From Tulasnella sp. 424 (taxonomy: Eukaryota; Basidiomycota; Agaricomycetes; Cantharellales; Tulasnellaceae): a DNA stretch of 64,000 nucleotides. The first letter of the stretch is position 1. Every line of letters starts with the position of its first letter. The stretch is from the NCBI GenBank assembly GCA_019633425.1, contig WSUB01000002.1:248001-312000 (forward strand). Direction: 5' to 3'. The notes beneath the pieces are model-generated. The model saw only the letters and a list, made by a program, of their open reading frames with translations. It made no database searches and was not told the DNA's origin. Shown here one piece after another: positions 36,145-48,141 of the stretch. The position numbers were made by a program, and so were the translations under genes.

Positions 36145-36711
36145 CTTGCTCTCGCTGTCTCTCACTCGCTTTCGTTCTTTTACGGTTCTTCTGAGTTTTG
36201 CTTGCTTTATTGCTGTTGTAGTATCGGGCTTCTTGTATTTGCTTTCCTCCGTGTTGTACTGTTTTTCTTTGCTGGATATTTATTCGCGGGACGATCTTGG
36301 TTCTTAACATCGCAGCGTATTACGCTGGACTGGCCTCTTCGCTCTATCGTGTTCTAGATGTCCCTCTGAAAGGGCACCACCACTTGACACACAGGATCAT
36401 GAAGGAAGCACCGCGGTATTGTGCCCGATGAACTCTGGGCCGGGGTGGGACAGCCGCGGATTGATCGGTACCAGGGGCGGAAAACCCCATCTCTAAAATG
36501 TTGAAATAGAATGTCGTAACCGGCACTGTCAGCTTGTTAGCTATACCTGAACGAGACGCCAGCCCACGCAGAGAAGACTAGACGGGTTTTGCACCGCTTA
36601 TATCCTGATTGAACATGCTAGCGTATATACAACATGCCCTGATACATCCACTGTGGAGCTGGGAGGACCTCTACATAACATACAGATTGCAGAACGAATT
36701 TAATGTTCGAA
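36145..36711. other. Convergent 3' region
   Basis: Lies between the 3' ends of two convergent genes. Holds their UTRs. No RNA gene or repeat could be supported. Confidence 0.5.
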
Positions 36712-38132
36712 TTAAGCACCGCAGATCGACAACTCCTTCATCTCTTGTAACACACCCTCCACCTGAGCGTCGAGCTGACCAGCAGCGTAGTCATCCCGGA
36801 CGGATTCGGAAAAGTATCTGCAAAGCGCCAACATCGGGGTCACGTTAGCCTGCCTATAAACATTCAGGGGATGCAGATCACGTACCTCTGAACACCACCA
36901 AGCTTCTCGTACCCTTCTTCGGCAAACTTCACTTGCATCCGAATCATCGACTCAAAGCTAGGATCGAAGTACGGTATTCTAAGGTCGAGGAGTTGCGGAA
37001 GTTCGGCAATGAGTTGGTCGTTTAACATGTCGAAGATCTCCTTGGCTTCGTCGTGTTCTTGCTGAGCCTGTAATACAACGGGTGCATGAGACGGGGCCGC
37101 TCCCAAGACAAAGTGACGCTGGCACGAACTCTTGGTAGCTTGGTAGGATCTTCAGATGGCTTGTCTACCAGCTTGCGCAGTCGACTTCGAGCAGAGTCGT
37201 AGTCCAACATCTTTTTCTCCCGCTTGGCGATCGTTTCGTTAACCATCGGAAACATCGCAGCCATCTTGCCAACGGGTTCCAAGATAGTGGTTCGGTAGGG
37301 TTGTTCCTATATCATGATAATTCCATACGGAGAAACAGAGTCAAGGTTATGAGCATCAAAGAATGGGCCGTTGACGTTTAGGATAGGGAGACGTACGAAT
37401 TCTTTAGTGATTACTCCATCCAAATCCTCTACCGAACGCTTGTACGCGTGTCCAGCCATCGCGCCGTCGGAATTACGGTCCGCAGCTCCGTAAAAGGTAT
37501 CGATTGTGGCTGCTAATCTTGCCTGGGCTGCCGTCATAGCTAATGTCCCCCGGTTACTTCAAGTCACAACTGCCAGGAGAATGTCGAACGTACAACGCAT
37601 GGCTTCCAAGTAGGCTTTGCTCTCTTTTTGCAATGCCATAGTTTCTTTCTCGAATCTACATCGAACCGGGACGGAAAGGAAGGGTGTGCATGGAAAGGGT
37701 GCGTAAGCAGCGCGGTTTCCGAGCGGCGTCGTCCATTCGACCGGAAACCACCGGCTGAAATACTGAGGGACCATGGGAGAGACTTACTGCTTATAACGAG
37801 ATTCTTCATCTGCAAACTCACGATCTACTGTCCGTTCTATCTGGCCAGTCTTTTGCATCAACTACGGAAACGGAAGGCAGGGTCCAGTATCGTGTCAATT
37901 TGGAATTGCGGCCGGACGACTAGAGGGAGCCTACACTGGTGCCAGCGCGGTCAACGGCTTTCTTGAATCTATTTCATTGAAACAGGTGTTCGTTAGAGGC
38001 GGGCCCGATGGGAGAGGTAAAGCACGACGAGGGGTGACGCCATATTGAGGGGGCTACGTACCCTGACCTATAACCGAGGATGGTTAGGCATTAGGCGAAA
38101 TCCCCATTAGCTGGATGCGCTCACCAACTCAT
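36712..38132 (-). CDS. hob3: BAR-domain endocytosis protein, Rvs161/Hob3 orthologue
   Basis: Nine coding exons, minus strand: 38125-38132 (8 nt), 38062-38067 (6 nt), 37935-37968, 37788-37861, 37594-37655, 37397-37539, 37130-37306, 36886-37067, 36712-36817; 792 nt, 263 residues. It begins MSWSGFKKAVDRAGTSLMQK and is a BAR domain throughout: TGQIERTVDREFADEESRYK, then ARLAATIDTFYGAADRNSDG, EQPYRTTILEPVGKMAAMFP, RAQQEHDEAKEIFDMLNDQL and a C-terminus near MKELSICGA. There is no SH3, as expected for the Rvs161/amphiphysin-like partner that dimerises with Rvs167/Hob1. It bends membranes at endocytic sites, controls actin and, in yeast, cell fusion. The length and sequence are very typical, so the two tiny first exons are supported by the conserved MSW-x-GFKKAV start. 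Confidence 0.95.
38062..38067 (-). other. 6-nt internal microexon of hob3 (GTCAGG)
   Basis: Minus-strand GTCAGG between acceptor ggttatag and donor gtacgtag. It links ATGAGTTG (8-nt exon 38125-38132) to ATTCAAG (exon 37935-37968), giving Met-Ser-Trp-Ser-Gly-Phe-Lys, the conserved start of Rvs161 proteins. Flanking introns are 57 and 93 nt. Confidence 0.75.
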
Positions 38133-38950
38133 TGTTGTGCGACTTGGACTGATAGAAAGGCGGGACACGGGTTGTAAGGGTTGTGAACGGTAGTCTAAGC
38201 CGAAATTGGGAGGTGGACTGCGTGAATGGCGGGAATAGGGAAGAAGTCGCCGTGTGAGAAAGAGGAGACCTTGGCAGGCGGATCGGACCGGTCCTACCAC
38301 ATGACATGTTCTATGCTGGGGTTGGATTGGTGCCAGACTGCTAGATGCTACTATACGAGGAAGCGAGATACATATGCCAGCAAAATATCCAGCGGCGGAG
38401 ACGCGCACAGGAGACCACCGGAATGGAAGGTGGGCCGCCGTGTCACCTTCAGTCCTTGCACATCCCACCAATGCACCTGTACATACCTCGATAGATATGA
38501 CCATCACTGATACAGACTCCTAGCCCTAGCGTCTAGTCTTCTCGCTCTTTGGTTCTGGCCGCTGACGTCTTAACGAGGTCGCGGAGTCACGTGAGGACAA
38601 CACCACGCGACGTCATTGGCTTTCTCCACGCGTAGCATTTTGCTCAACGACGCGGATCCGAATTCGTCAAAGACCGTCGTTTCCATAAGGACTACATACG
38701 TATAAATTTCTGTGTGACTTGACTAAACCGTCGTGCGGCATCTTTCCCTGAGATTCGCGTCCTCCTTCACCTCCGCCCTTCGATGATCCGCCGCTTCCCA
38801 CTCCTTCGCGACTTGGCGACGGCGCAAATCATCGACGACGTACCATGACGTCAACTTTTCATTCCGCCGACATACATAAACTCTTCTCCTCACCTTCCAA
38901 TTCCTCTCCAAACTCATCCTCTACACACCTCTCATCGCTCTCATTCTAAA
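38133..38950. promoter_or_regulatory. Divergent promoter region of hob3 and the second SDR gene
   Basis: 818 bases between divergent starts. CACGTG at 38588-38593, GACGTCATTGG (CRE-like plus inverted CCAAT) near 38609-38619 and TATAAAT at 38701-38707 are visible upstream of the SDR gene. Functions are inferred from motif matches only. Confidence 0.4.
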
Positions 38951-40281
38951 ATGTCAAGTTCCGAACAAGCCATCCAAGTGAATCCCGGTCAGCCAGTACA
39001 GGCAGCTTTCAACAAGGCCCTCGGTGGCACCACCTTCCAGCAAAAAGACGTCGTCAATCTCAGCGGTCGTACAGCAGTCGTTACCGGCGGTACTGCAGGC
39101 ATCGGCTATGAGGTCGCCAAGTCGCTGGCTCTCGCTGGTGCTCGCGTCGTCCTGCTGTCTCGGAAGCCAGAACACGGAGAAGAAGCCATGAGTACAATCA
39201 AGACTCTTGCAGCGGAAGATCCTAACAACACCGTCGACGTCGACATTGAGGTATGTCGATGCTAGCATTTCGAGAATGAGCAGCTCTGACTTTGGACCTA
39301 TTGCAGTTCATCCCATGCGACTTTGGTAACCTCGCTAAAGTCAAGGAGGTAGCGGACAAAGTCAGGGAAAAGGAGCCAAGGATTGATATCGTACGTCTTT
39401 CGCTCTTCCCTTTCAATGCAATAGGCTAATTACGGTTGGAGTAGTTGGTCAACGATGCTGGTATCGGCGTCAACGCTTACGGGCTCGACGACGACGGAAT
39501 CGAGCGAATCTTCGGTGTAAGCTTCCGTCCCTCGCATTCTCAAACCTTCACATAGCTTACGCGGTCCATTACCCGCCTTAGGTCAACGTTCTTGGCCATT
39601 TCCTCTTCATCAACCGGCTTCTCCCTCTTATTCGCAAAACCGCCTCCGAGCCAAACACTCCGCCACCCCGCATCGTCTCTCTATCGAGCAACCTCCACCA
39701 GCTTGCCCCTTCTTCCTCCCAATTCAAGTCCCTGGAGGAGATCAACGACCCCAACCTTCGCGAAGACCAATACTACGACCGTTCCAAGCTCGCCATCATC
39801 TTGTACATCAAGGCACTCGTCGAACACGCGATCAAGCCTTTCCCCGAAAAGATTTGGGCGTTCTCGACCCATCCCGGTGCAGGTATGATCATGACGAGCT
39901 CTTCTGAGTAGCTCGACAACGTCTTGCTCATCACGCGCGACCATTTCAATAGTGAAAACCGAGATTCAAGATCAACCAATGGAAGCATTCGGCTACCTTC
40001 CCGGGTTGGCTCTCAAGTACCTCACCATGCCATTCATGCGAACTCCCGAGGGAGGCAGTCTTAGCACTCTTTGGGCGGCAGTTGCTCCTGACGTCCAGGA
40101 CAAGGAAAAGTACGGTGATATGAACGGCGCGTACATCACGGATCCCGGCAAGGTTGGCGGCGAAACGAACCAGGCCGACGATAAGCAGCTCGCCGAGAAC
40201 GTGTGGACTCTATGCGAGAAACTCATCAAGGAGAAGTTGAGCGCCGATGCGCTGTACTCGTGGGGAGAGAAGACACAGTAA
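38951..40281 (+). CDS. Short-chain dehydrogenase, retinol-dehydrogenase/WWOX-like
   Basis: Five exons: 38951-39250, 39307-39390, 39445-39516, 39582-39882, 39953-40281; 1086 nt, 361 residues. Cofactor loop TGGTAGIG (45-52), DILVNDAGIG (variant of NNAG), SLSSN for the catalytic serine, and YDRSK (Tyr217, Lys221) as active-site pair, followed by STHPGAVKTEI. This long-loop SDR group (about 320-360 residues, with PGxVxT after the active site) covers retinol dehydrogenase-like and protochlorophyllide reductase-like enzymes. The substrate is unknown. No N-terminal membrane anchor. Complete and intact. It is only distantly related to the SDR at 29209. Confidence 0.9.
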
Positions 40282-40916
40282 TTCGGGAGGCGCTTTCGAT
40301 AGTGTCTTGTAGTTTAGAAAATGTTGCAAAATTGTATAATATCATCGTCTTGTAAATCCATGGCACTGAAGCAACAAAATTTAGTGTCAATCCCGAATCT
40401 CGTTTACCAGAATGTCCAAGAGGCGACCGTGATTGAGCCTCGCGGCCGGACACAGTTCCTCAGTCCTTGCCGGGGCTACGGGCTCGCTAAAGTGCATTTC
40501 GAAGAGCGTTAACAGTAACATACGCGCAGGAGTAACAGTGAAAGAGGTGGTGAATCATAGTAAGGTCCCAGTTCAACTACATCTAGCAAGTCCAGTTGAA
40601 GCTAAGAGCGAAGGAAATACATGAGTCGATGAAGTCAATTGGTCATCCCCAAGCCACAACGAGAATAAAGGACATGGGAGACAGTCTTGGGAAGCGTGAA
40701 CGATGGAGGTGGGTGGTTGGTCATAACCTTCCTCCCAGGCCCGCAGACCTTCTCTCATCGTCACACTCCACCACTACAAGCTCCCTATCCCAATGAATAT
40801 AAAACAACAAAGGGGAATCAAGCCCGAGCGGACAAGCAGAACCAGTTAATGGATAGATGAATGGGGCGCAGAAATCGTAACAGGGCAATCCCTCCAGACG
40901 GGTATGATGCGAAGGA
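40282..40916. other. Convergent 3' region, 635 bases
   Basis: 3' UTRs of the SDR (plus) and the membrane protein (minus). No gene, repeat or RNA was recognised. Confidence 0.5.
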
Positions 40917-42617
40917 CTATGGATTCCGCCGTGGCTCGTACATCGGCGGTGGCTGGTCCTCATACGCTTCCTGAATCGCTTGATGCATTGGAGGAGGAGC
41001 GCCACCTTTCGGTGGTCGTCCTGCTTGAGCTCCTGGAGGAGGGGGAGGCGGCGGATGCATCATGCTGGCAACTCTAGCCGCGATTCGCTCCACCTCCGAC
41101 TCGGGCAAACCACTCGCTCCCATCATGCTGGGTTGGGCTCCTGGTGCTGGATTCTGGACTGTATAGCCAGAGGAGTATGTCTGCTGGGGTGATGACCCAG
41201 ACGATTGTGAGGAGCTGTGGATGACGGACGGAGCAGCGGCGCCAGGTGGATAGTGAGTCCCCGATGAGTCGGATTGAGGAGCCAAGTTCGCTGCAACATG
41301 AGCATCCGGGATCCACGGCGCCGCCGTGTTTATCGAACGTCTCCTGTCGCCGCCTGCTCCTCCGTCATGGCTCAGCCGCCCGTAACCAGAGACTCCGACA
41401 GGCGAGTACATGAAACTTTGGCGGGGAGGGTCACGGTCGATTTCCGGTCGGGGTGAAGCTGCTGCTGCAGCAGCTTTTTCTCGCTTTTCTCGCCGGACGC
41501 AGAACCAGATGACGAATCCGATGATGCCCAAACCGATAATTCCCGCGGCGATACCACCTCCAATAGCTCCTCCGCTAACTCCTCCACCAGAAGCCGGTTG
41601 TTGTGGGGCTCCGGAAGCCGCGCCAGTAGCTGTTGCTGTTGTTCCCGAAGCTGGTAGGTCAGACGACGATGAAAGCGTGTCGCCAACATCCAATTGGGTG
41701 TATCTGGAGTCGAAATGAATAAGGATTAGGTGGGATTGACATAAAAAGACTAGCAGTCGATTCTCACTGGAGGAACTGGAATTCGAAGAAGGGGCTCTGA
41801 GTCGCATTCGCTGGAGAGGGCCCAGAGAGGGTTGCCGTTAGGCTGTGAGTGGTATTGGAAAGGCCTCCTTTCCCAAATAACAGTACGCCGCATTTATAAG
41901 GTGGTGCGCTGTACCGATCGAAGGTGGCCGTGGTGCCGTCCACATTGAAGGTAACAATTCCTCCTTCCAGCGAGGCTGTGCCCACGACGAAGATGCCCGT
42001 TCCTACAGATCGTCACAATCGAGTCAGCAATGGATCGAGCAGCGGAGAGACGGATGTAAAGAGAAAATTTCTCCCCGCTACCAAGCTTTCCTCGTTTCCA
42101 TAGCGTTCGGAGAAAGCTGGGCGAGAAGACTGTCTGACGGCGATCGACGCAACTCACCGACAAAGTTGAAGTTGAAGAATCCGCCGAGGTCATAGGTATA
42201 TTTCGTCCCGCCACAGTTGGTGAAGTCCTTCCAGCCACCTGATCCCTACATGAGACCGAGAGGAAGCGAGGGTCGGTCAAGACCATGTCGACCGCGGTGA
42301 GGCGCCTATGCCCTTCAGGAGAAGCGCTTACCCTGCATGAGTTTTTGATCAAATAAGAATTGAACGTCGAGGAGGTGAGCTATCTGGTCAAGGATAAGCG
42401 GCATGTCTTTAAGGAGAGCTTACCCAGAGTATCTGTCGACATTCAAAAGCAACGAGGGGAAGGTCAGCCGAGATTGCACGCCACATTGCACACATACAGT
42501 GCCAGTCCGTAATCAAACTTACGCAACCGTTGTGGCGTTGTTAAGGACGGTGATGTTATGCGCTGCATATGCCGTCGACGCTGCGGCAAGCAGGCCAGCC
42601 GCGAGTCGCATGAGCAT
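40917..42617 (-). CDS. Secreted-domain/single-TM protein with Pro-rich cytoplasmic tail
   Basis: The start at 42617 gives a signal peptide (MLMRLAAGLLAAASTAYA). An extracellular beta-rich domain with few cysteines follows (KYTYDLGGFFNFNFVG; GTASLEGGIVTFNVDGT; LFGKGGLSNTTHSLTATLSG). Next come a Ser/Thr/Ala/Gly-rich stalk, one membrane helix (GIIGLGIIGFVIWFCV), a basic stop-transfer RREKREK, and a cytoplasmic tail with polyproline and a terminal PPPMYEP. This layout is common in basidiomycete wall-sensor or adhesion-like proteins. Recognised exons: 42523-42617, a probable 9-nt exon 42424-42432, parts of 41700-42350, and the last exon beginning near 41704. I could not reconcile the phase between the 9-nt exon and the segment encoding YLIKNSC (about 42322-42369), so that junction is unsure; it may be a different splice pattern or an error in the sequence. 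Confidence 0.65.
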
Positions 42618-42814
42618 TGTGGAGGTGGTTCGTAGAGGAGGGATGGAGGGGTGAGACGGGAAAGAGGTCAAGTGTGCAGTTCCAACGACACATATTCGAG
42701 CTGGACCCTGGACCCCTGCAGCGCCAAACATTGTCGCTGATGGCGATGCTCGGTCACGCCGGACGATGCCCACGGACTGAACTCATAAACCAATGCCGCA
42801 GCGACTATTTACAC

Positions 42815-44886
42815 TCAAACATCTTCGAGAATAGAGTGCAGAATCATCTGGATCGTCTGTTCCATTAATACCATCCCATCATCTCGGCGTTCAATCTCCT
42901 TTTTGCCCTCTCGCTCATCATCAGCGGAATACTCTTCCTCGACTCCTCCACGGCCGATGGGCATCTGGGTTTCAGAGGTGATCTCATCAACAGCAGTAGT
43001 ATACAAACTCCCCATAATCTCGTCTTCCGGGCGCTTGCGGACGCTCAAACGATGTTCTAATGCACTGGCGAGCATTTTCCGGGCATCGGAATCCGTAGCC
43101 GACATTATTTGAGGTGCCGAGCCTCCCTTCGGTTCGTTTGTTTCTATAGACCGCTCGTACCTGCCTAAGACTACACGCGACGCACGCACCAGGTCTGCGT
43201 AGTCCGCCACACATCTCGCTGTGAGGAGGGTCGGATCCAAAAGTGGATGACACCGAGTGGCTGATAACAGGGACGACATGTAGTTTTGGAGTCTTGGGGC
43301 AATGTGCACTGCCGTACATATATTCTGGAGGCGTTCAATTTCCTAGCAAATAGCCGTGTTTGTCATTTAGAATTGGAACGACCTAGGGAGTGCCACCGTA
43401 CCTCGCGTGATATAAGAGCTTGGCGTTTGAACGGACCAGGAGATGTATTATATACATTGGTTTCGATTGTGATTTTGGCACTGAAAGAGAACCGATCGAG
43501 CTGCGCAAAGCGGAGAGTAAGCTTTCCGGAAGCAGGAACGTAAGGCGGGGCACCATACAAGGGATCTCACGATTGGGGCGCACTCCCTGCCGTCACCAAC
43601 TGGGCATACGTATATCACTACGAAACCAGCTGGCAGATTCCAGCTTCCCCCAGATACAGCGTCTTCGTCTTCCTCGTCATCTTCATCCCAAAAACCTCCA
43701 GTTGGAGCGTAATCGTCCGGGGATACCCGTCCGGTTCTCAAAACATCAGCGAGAGCGTCCTGAACCGACGGTTTTGCCTTTTCTAACCTTGAGAGAACTA
43801 GTGCGTGTGGTAGCCGAGGAGGTTGGATGTGGACTTGTGATCGAAAGTCCTGCGGCTCGTGGAGATGACGGCGTCCATTTGGTACCGAGGGCGTCTCCTC
43901 ATCGAGTACAGCTGAAGGGGGAAGATTTGCTACGACCGTTGCTGGTGTCGGCGGATTGGTCTCGATGTGGAGGCCGTGAGTCGAAGAAGGTCGCAGGGCC
44001 CTTACTGAAGCAGCATCGTCCGCAAGGATCGAAGCGGGTGTGAGCAGACCCCCGCTGCTCTTTCTTCGTTTATGAAAGGTTAACGGAGAAGGGAACGGGT
44101 GAGGGCTAACGGGTGAATTGTTGGCATGAGATGCGGATGTAGTGGTAGCGATTGTGATGGCCGAATTTGCCATACTCTTTTTCCTTGGTCGGGAGATAGA
44201 TTGCTGAGTGATGGTGTTCCCAGTTGCGCTCGTCATATTACTAGTTGAGCTTGACGTCCTTCCGTGACCTTTCCCGCGTGAGGGAAGATGAGCGCCCGTC
44301 GGAATAGTTAAACTATTGGTCATTGCAACGCTGGATCCGCTTTCGGACCGTTCAAGCTTCCCTCCAGATCGCATCCCCTGTTCAGAGGGCGGGCGTCTGC
44401 CGGAGGTTGAAGTTGCGGTGCTCCCCATTCTGCCGTGCCTTGGCTTCGGCGAAGTCGCTGCTGGTCCGTGGACGGCTGGCGACATTTGCAGCAGGCTGGC
44501 TGAAGAGGTTGAGGTAGCCGGCGCCACCAAGAATACGTCATTTAGGAAGTCTACGGCATTGTCATCCGGGCGGAGGGCAATTCTTTGTGTAGGAAGTCCG
44601 AAGATGGTTACGAGTACCTACCGGGGTTTTGTCAAAGAAAGTTCGGTTCAGCCTGCGAATCGACTGCGACAAGTGGTAAGAAAGCAACCTCACCCACCCG
44701 AACTACCAAGGCTTTTATCTCCTCAACATCGTCTTCGTGGGTCGTTCGAAGGATCAAGTGTTTGCCGTTTCCAGCCACCATACATAGGAGAAGGCTGGTA
44801 AAGATGGCTGGTGGAATTGGTTCTCCCGTATCTTGGATAAGAGATTGGATGACATTCGGTAGGTAAGGAGGGAGACCAGGTAGCAT
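42815..44886 (-). CDS. Mg-chelatase/MoxR-like AAA-family protein, degenerate ATPase
   Basis: Four exons, minus strand: 44698-44886, 43571-44617, 43402-43521, 42815-43342; 1884 nt, 627 residues. N-terminal LPPYLPNVIQSLIQD and a P-loop-like but imperfect GNGKHLIL are followed by a long disordered Ser/Pro insert. After that come LPHALVLSRLEKAKPSVQDA (sensor-type helix of the AAA core), LPAGFVVIYVCP, and a helical lid domain (APRLQNYMSSLLSATRCHPL, then LTARCVADYADLVRASRVVL) like that of ChlI/MoxR proteins. The order matches conserved fungal Mg-chelatase-like proteins of unknown role. The Walker A lacks the canonical GKT/S, so ATP hydrolysis is doubtful. Exon phases all agree. The start at 44886 is the first ATG before the conserved segment. 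Confidence 0.6.
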
Positions 44887-45189
44887 TCCGTGATGCAGTT
44901 CGTGGCTTGTGGGAAGGGGTGGCCAGTTACGGCAGGCGTGGTGTTAAGGGTCGACTGTGACAAGCCTCGTGCCAGTGACCACATACAAAGAACATGGACG
45001 CCCTTGCCCCATTAGGCAGGTGCCTTTGTTCCGCGGTACGTCTTCCATGTCCGTTTCCCTCCGGTGCCTATGTCCGGGCAGTCATTCGAACCATGCCCAC
45101 CTGTACACGTCTCTCAACCGCCTACCCTTCATTGTACCTTGGTGTCCTTAAGACAGCCTGTTCACAGTCTAGATACAAAGAATTCACAC

Positions 45190-45461
45190 ACACCTCACCC
45201 TCCACACTCATGGGCCTAATAAGACACGTTCCCCTCCCCCTACATAACTGCCTAATAAGGCCCCGTAGCCCGACTTACATTTACCAGCAGATGACCCAGT
45301 CAGCCAACATGTTGGTGGTGCAGGCTGGGTTGAGAAAAGATATCAATATTGCTGGGTCATCTGCTGGTATGCGTAAGTCGGGTTATGGGGCCTTATTGAG
45401 CTGTTACGTAGGGGGAGGGGACCGTGTCTTATTAGGCCCATGAGTATGGAAGGTAAGGTGT
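45190..45461. mobile_element. MITE-like palindromic element, 110-bp inverted repeats
   Basis: Arms 45190-45299 and 45352-45461 are near-perfect inverted repeats of exactly 110 bases: the left arm contains catgggcctaataagacacg and ccagcagatgacccag, and the right arm holds their reverse complements. The 52-bp loop includes the palindrome ccaacatgttgg. It has no coding capacity. The size and long terminal inverted repeats fit a foldback/MITE element moved by a DNA transposase encoded elsewhere. I could not identify a target-site duplication, so exact ends and superfamily are open. Confidence 0.8.
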
Positions 45462-47118
45462 CTCAACTTGCCATCCAAACCACTTCCAACCACCATGGTG
45501 CAGTTTATGCCAGATACAGAAACAGCGATGTCTGTCGCAAGTTGTCGGCCTCCACGGTATGTATTCACGTCTCATAGTAGTCTCACAGTTGTCACCTCCT
45601 AAGTCATGACCAAACCAACTTCAGAAACAGTATGCCTCTGCGCTAGCTTACTGTGTCTGAAAATCACTCACTTCGGTAGACAAACGACCTGGGGTGAAGT
45701 TCCCAAGTTAGGGGCTCCTTCACCAGAACGGCTCTCATCTCCTACACCACTGATGGGTTCTCCCATTGGTTCACTTGCCCCTTGGCTATTTTGAGCCCCC
45801 TACTCTGATTTCCGAGTATGAAGCTTCACTGATAGTAATACGTTGACCGTTTTATTTTTACCTGGAGTAGCTACTGCTCCGGATCGCCCAAAGCCTATCT
45901 TCAAGTCTCGGTGGTGGAACTCGTCATCGATCTACTTCGATGTTAACCCTGTGGAGGAGGCGAGTAGTAAGCATATTAATGACCGACCGACCAGCCGCTC
46001 TCACCGTCAGCCGATCGTCGCCTTCACACCCAGCCCGACCTGACCGGCCGTCGAAGGTGGAACCTCAAATCTTTCATCTTGATTTTACGAGTATGTTCGG
46101 TTCATCTCAGACCTGCCTCTTGACCTATCCAAGAGGCAACGCCACTCAGCGAATACCGCTGAACCACAGCCGTTTACGCCTGTCACGAAGAACAAGATGT
46201 CCCTGCAGAGCAAGAAATGCCTGAACTTGAAGCTACGTGGAAGCAATCTTGGTATGAATGCGCTCAAGTTCGTATTGGGACGCTTCCTGTCAACGTTTGC
46301 ATGGCGAGTTTGAGTGGTTTCCGCCTGGCCTTTGCTATGAACCAAAACACCCTTGCAGGTGCCTTGGCGAAGCAAGGAGAGGCGCCTAAACGCGACTATT
46401 TCTTTTGAGAAACGCCACTGCACTTTAGGAAGCGTTCTCTTTGCAGCATTCTGCGCAGACTGGAGGAAGGCGTGGGGGAAGGCGTTCTTCTTGATCTCCG
46501 AATTCGTTCCAATCTTGTGCTCGTGCCTCCTTCGAGATAACTCGGATCAACTTGGTTTCGCGAACTCTTGGATCGGATCTATGAGGTATTGGTGCTGGTA
46601 CTGGAAGGCTTCATAAAAGGTCTGAACCCGTGGACCTCTGTGGCGATTGTTGTTGTCTTGCATCGGGGCATGAAATTGGAACGGAGATTCGGCTTCCGCA
46701 AACACCACCTACAAGCGAACTGTCCCATTTCCCCCTCTCATCTGCCCACCATCTCCGTGAGTTTCGTTGCATTCAACCCACTACACTACTGTCTTGCCCC
46801 AAACAAAGTCAGACTGTATGGGTTGCGTACCATCCAGACCCTCGTCGACCCCTGGAGACGCAGGGGAAGATAGGTGCCCGGGATACAATCCTTCATGCCA
46901 CCATGCCTTGGAACTTCACGAGCCTCGCGTCGATGGCCCAGATGGCACACGAGCCGAAACTTATCATTGCAAGATTTGTGATGTCGATTGCAAAGTAGGG
47001 GAGGGAAGTCGTGGAGGAGGAGAGGCTGGACCCAGTGGTTCCCAATGAACTGCCGTTTATGAAGGAGCCTTCATATCTGTCGTTAAGGATGACTGAAACA
47101 GTAGGGGACCATTCATTT

Positions 47119-47142
47119 GGTTTTTTTTTTTGGGGGGGGGGG
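47119..47142 (+). repeat. Homopolymer junction T(n)G(n)
   Basis: About eleven T followed by about twelve G. A similar T-run/G-run occurs in the last intron of the BRE4-like gene (about 5979-6006), and a G run lies in the direct repeat at 48174-48186. Length may vary or be affected by sequencing error. Confidence 0.6.
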
Positions 47143-48141
47143 GCTTCGTTGACAAGATTCGGGCTCTATCTCTTTCTTAGGAACTCCCAACCGCCCCGAG
47201 AGGGGCCTCCTCCCTTTCTTAAAAAAATAAAAGAGATAAACAGAAACACGGTATTAGAAATCTGTTGAATTCAAGTTACAGGGTCTTTTTAGACGTCCCT
47301 TGTTTCTTCGAGGAATGTATCCTGATCGTCCTGTACCTTGTGTGCTCATCGACGCCGACGGTCGTCTGCCCACGCGTCAAAGGGATCAACGGCCCCCCAT
47401 ATCCCTCTTTGCTATACTAAGTATTAAGCGAAACCTAATGACGCGTTTCAAACGACCAAAGGCGTGGCTTGAAGAATGCAGAGAAGCGAGATAGGGGTTT
47501 CTAAGCCCTGCTTTCGATTTCGACCCAGACCGTCGACTGCCGCACTCCAACGCACAAAAGCACCCTCACGCTACTCTCGCCTTTCGGCACCCTCAGCGAC
47601 GAAAGCTGTACGAGGTTAAGACCAAGCCTCAGTCAGGGAGACCCTCGACCGCTTTGGGAACAAAGCATGGCTTCATCTATCGACGATCCTGACCGCCTAC
47701 ACCGTCCACAGCTCTTTGAGCACGCATTCAGCATAGAGACACCGTGTACGTTGGATCCGTAAGTTGGTGTGGGGATATAGATTAGAGGATGAAGTTGTAA
47801 AGATCGCCCAATCAGAAAGTTGCCACCGTCCTCACACGTTATTGTCATCGAAAGCTCTAGCACACCAGTACTCACCCTCTAGAAGATATATTCGAGAAAT
47901 ATGCGAGGGCATATCCCCCCAGCTTTTTCCGGTTAAGGGGGGAGGCGCTAAAAGCTTGTTACGATATAGTTTGATTAAGCGCGGCGGCGTCTCCCTTCCA
48001 AGTTGTTCGGGACGTGGACGGCCTTGGCTCCACGTCCTTCGCCCCCTCACGGCCGTCTTTGCGTTTGTTTTTCGAGCTCTCAGTTTGTCACATGACGCAA
48101 ATGAGTCGCTATCATTCAAAGGTGTGACCGCTTACGCAGCA

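Noticed and set aside
36330..36530. Possible snoRNA in the convergent 3' region
   Set aside because: C- and D-box-like words occur but with wrong spacing and no terminal stem; not better than chance.
43420..44043. 207-codon plus-strand ORF
   Set aside because: Antisense to the disordered insert of the AAA-like gene, whose own splice phases close exactly.
45189..45443. Open frame inside the palindromic element
   Set aside because: It only spans the inverted repeat arm and loop; no protein features, so treated as a non-coding MITE-like element.
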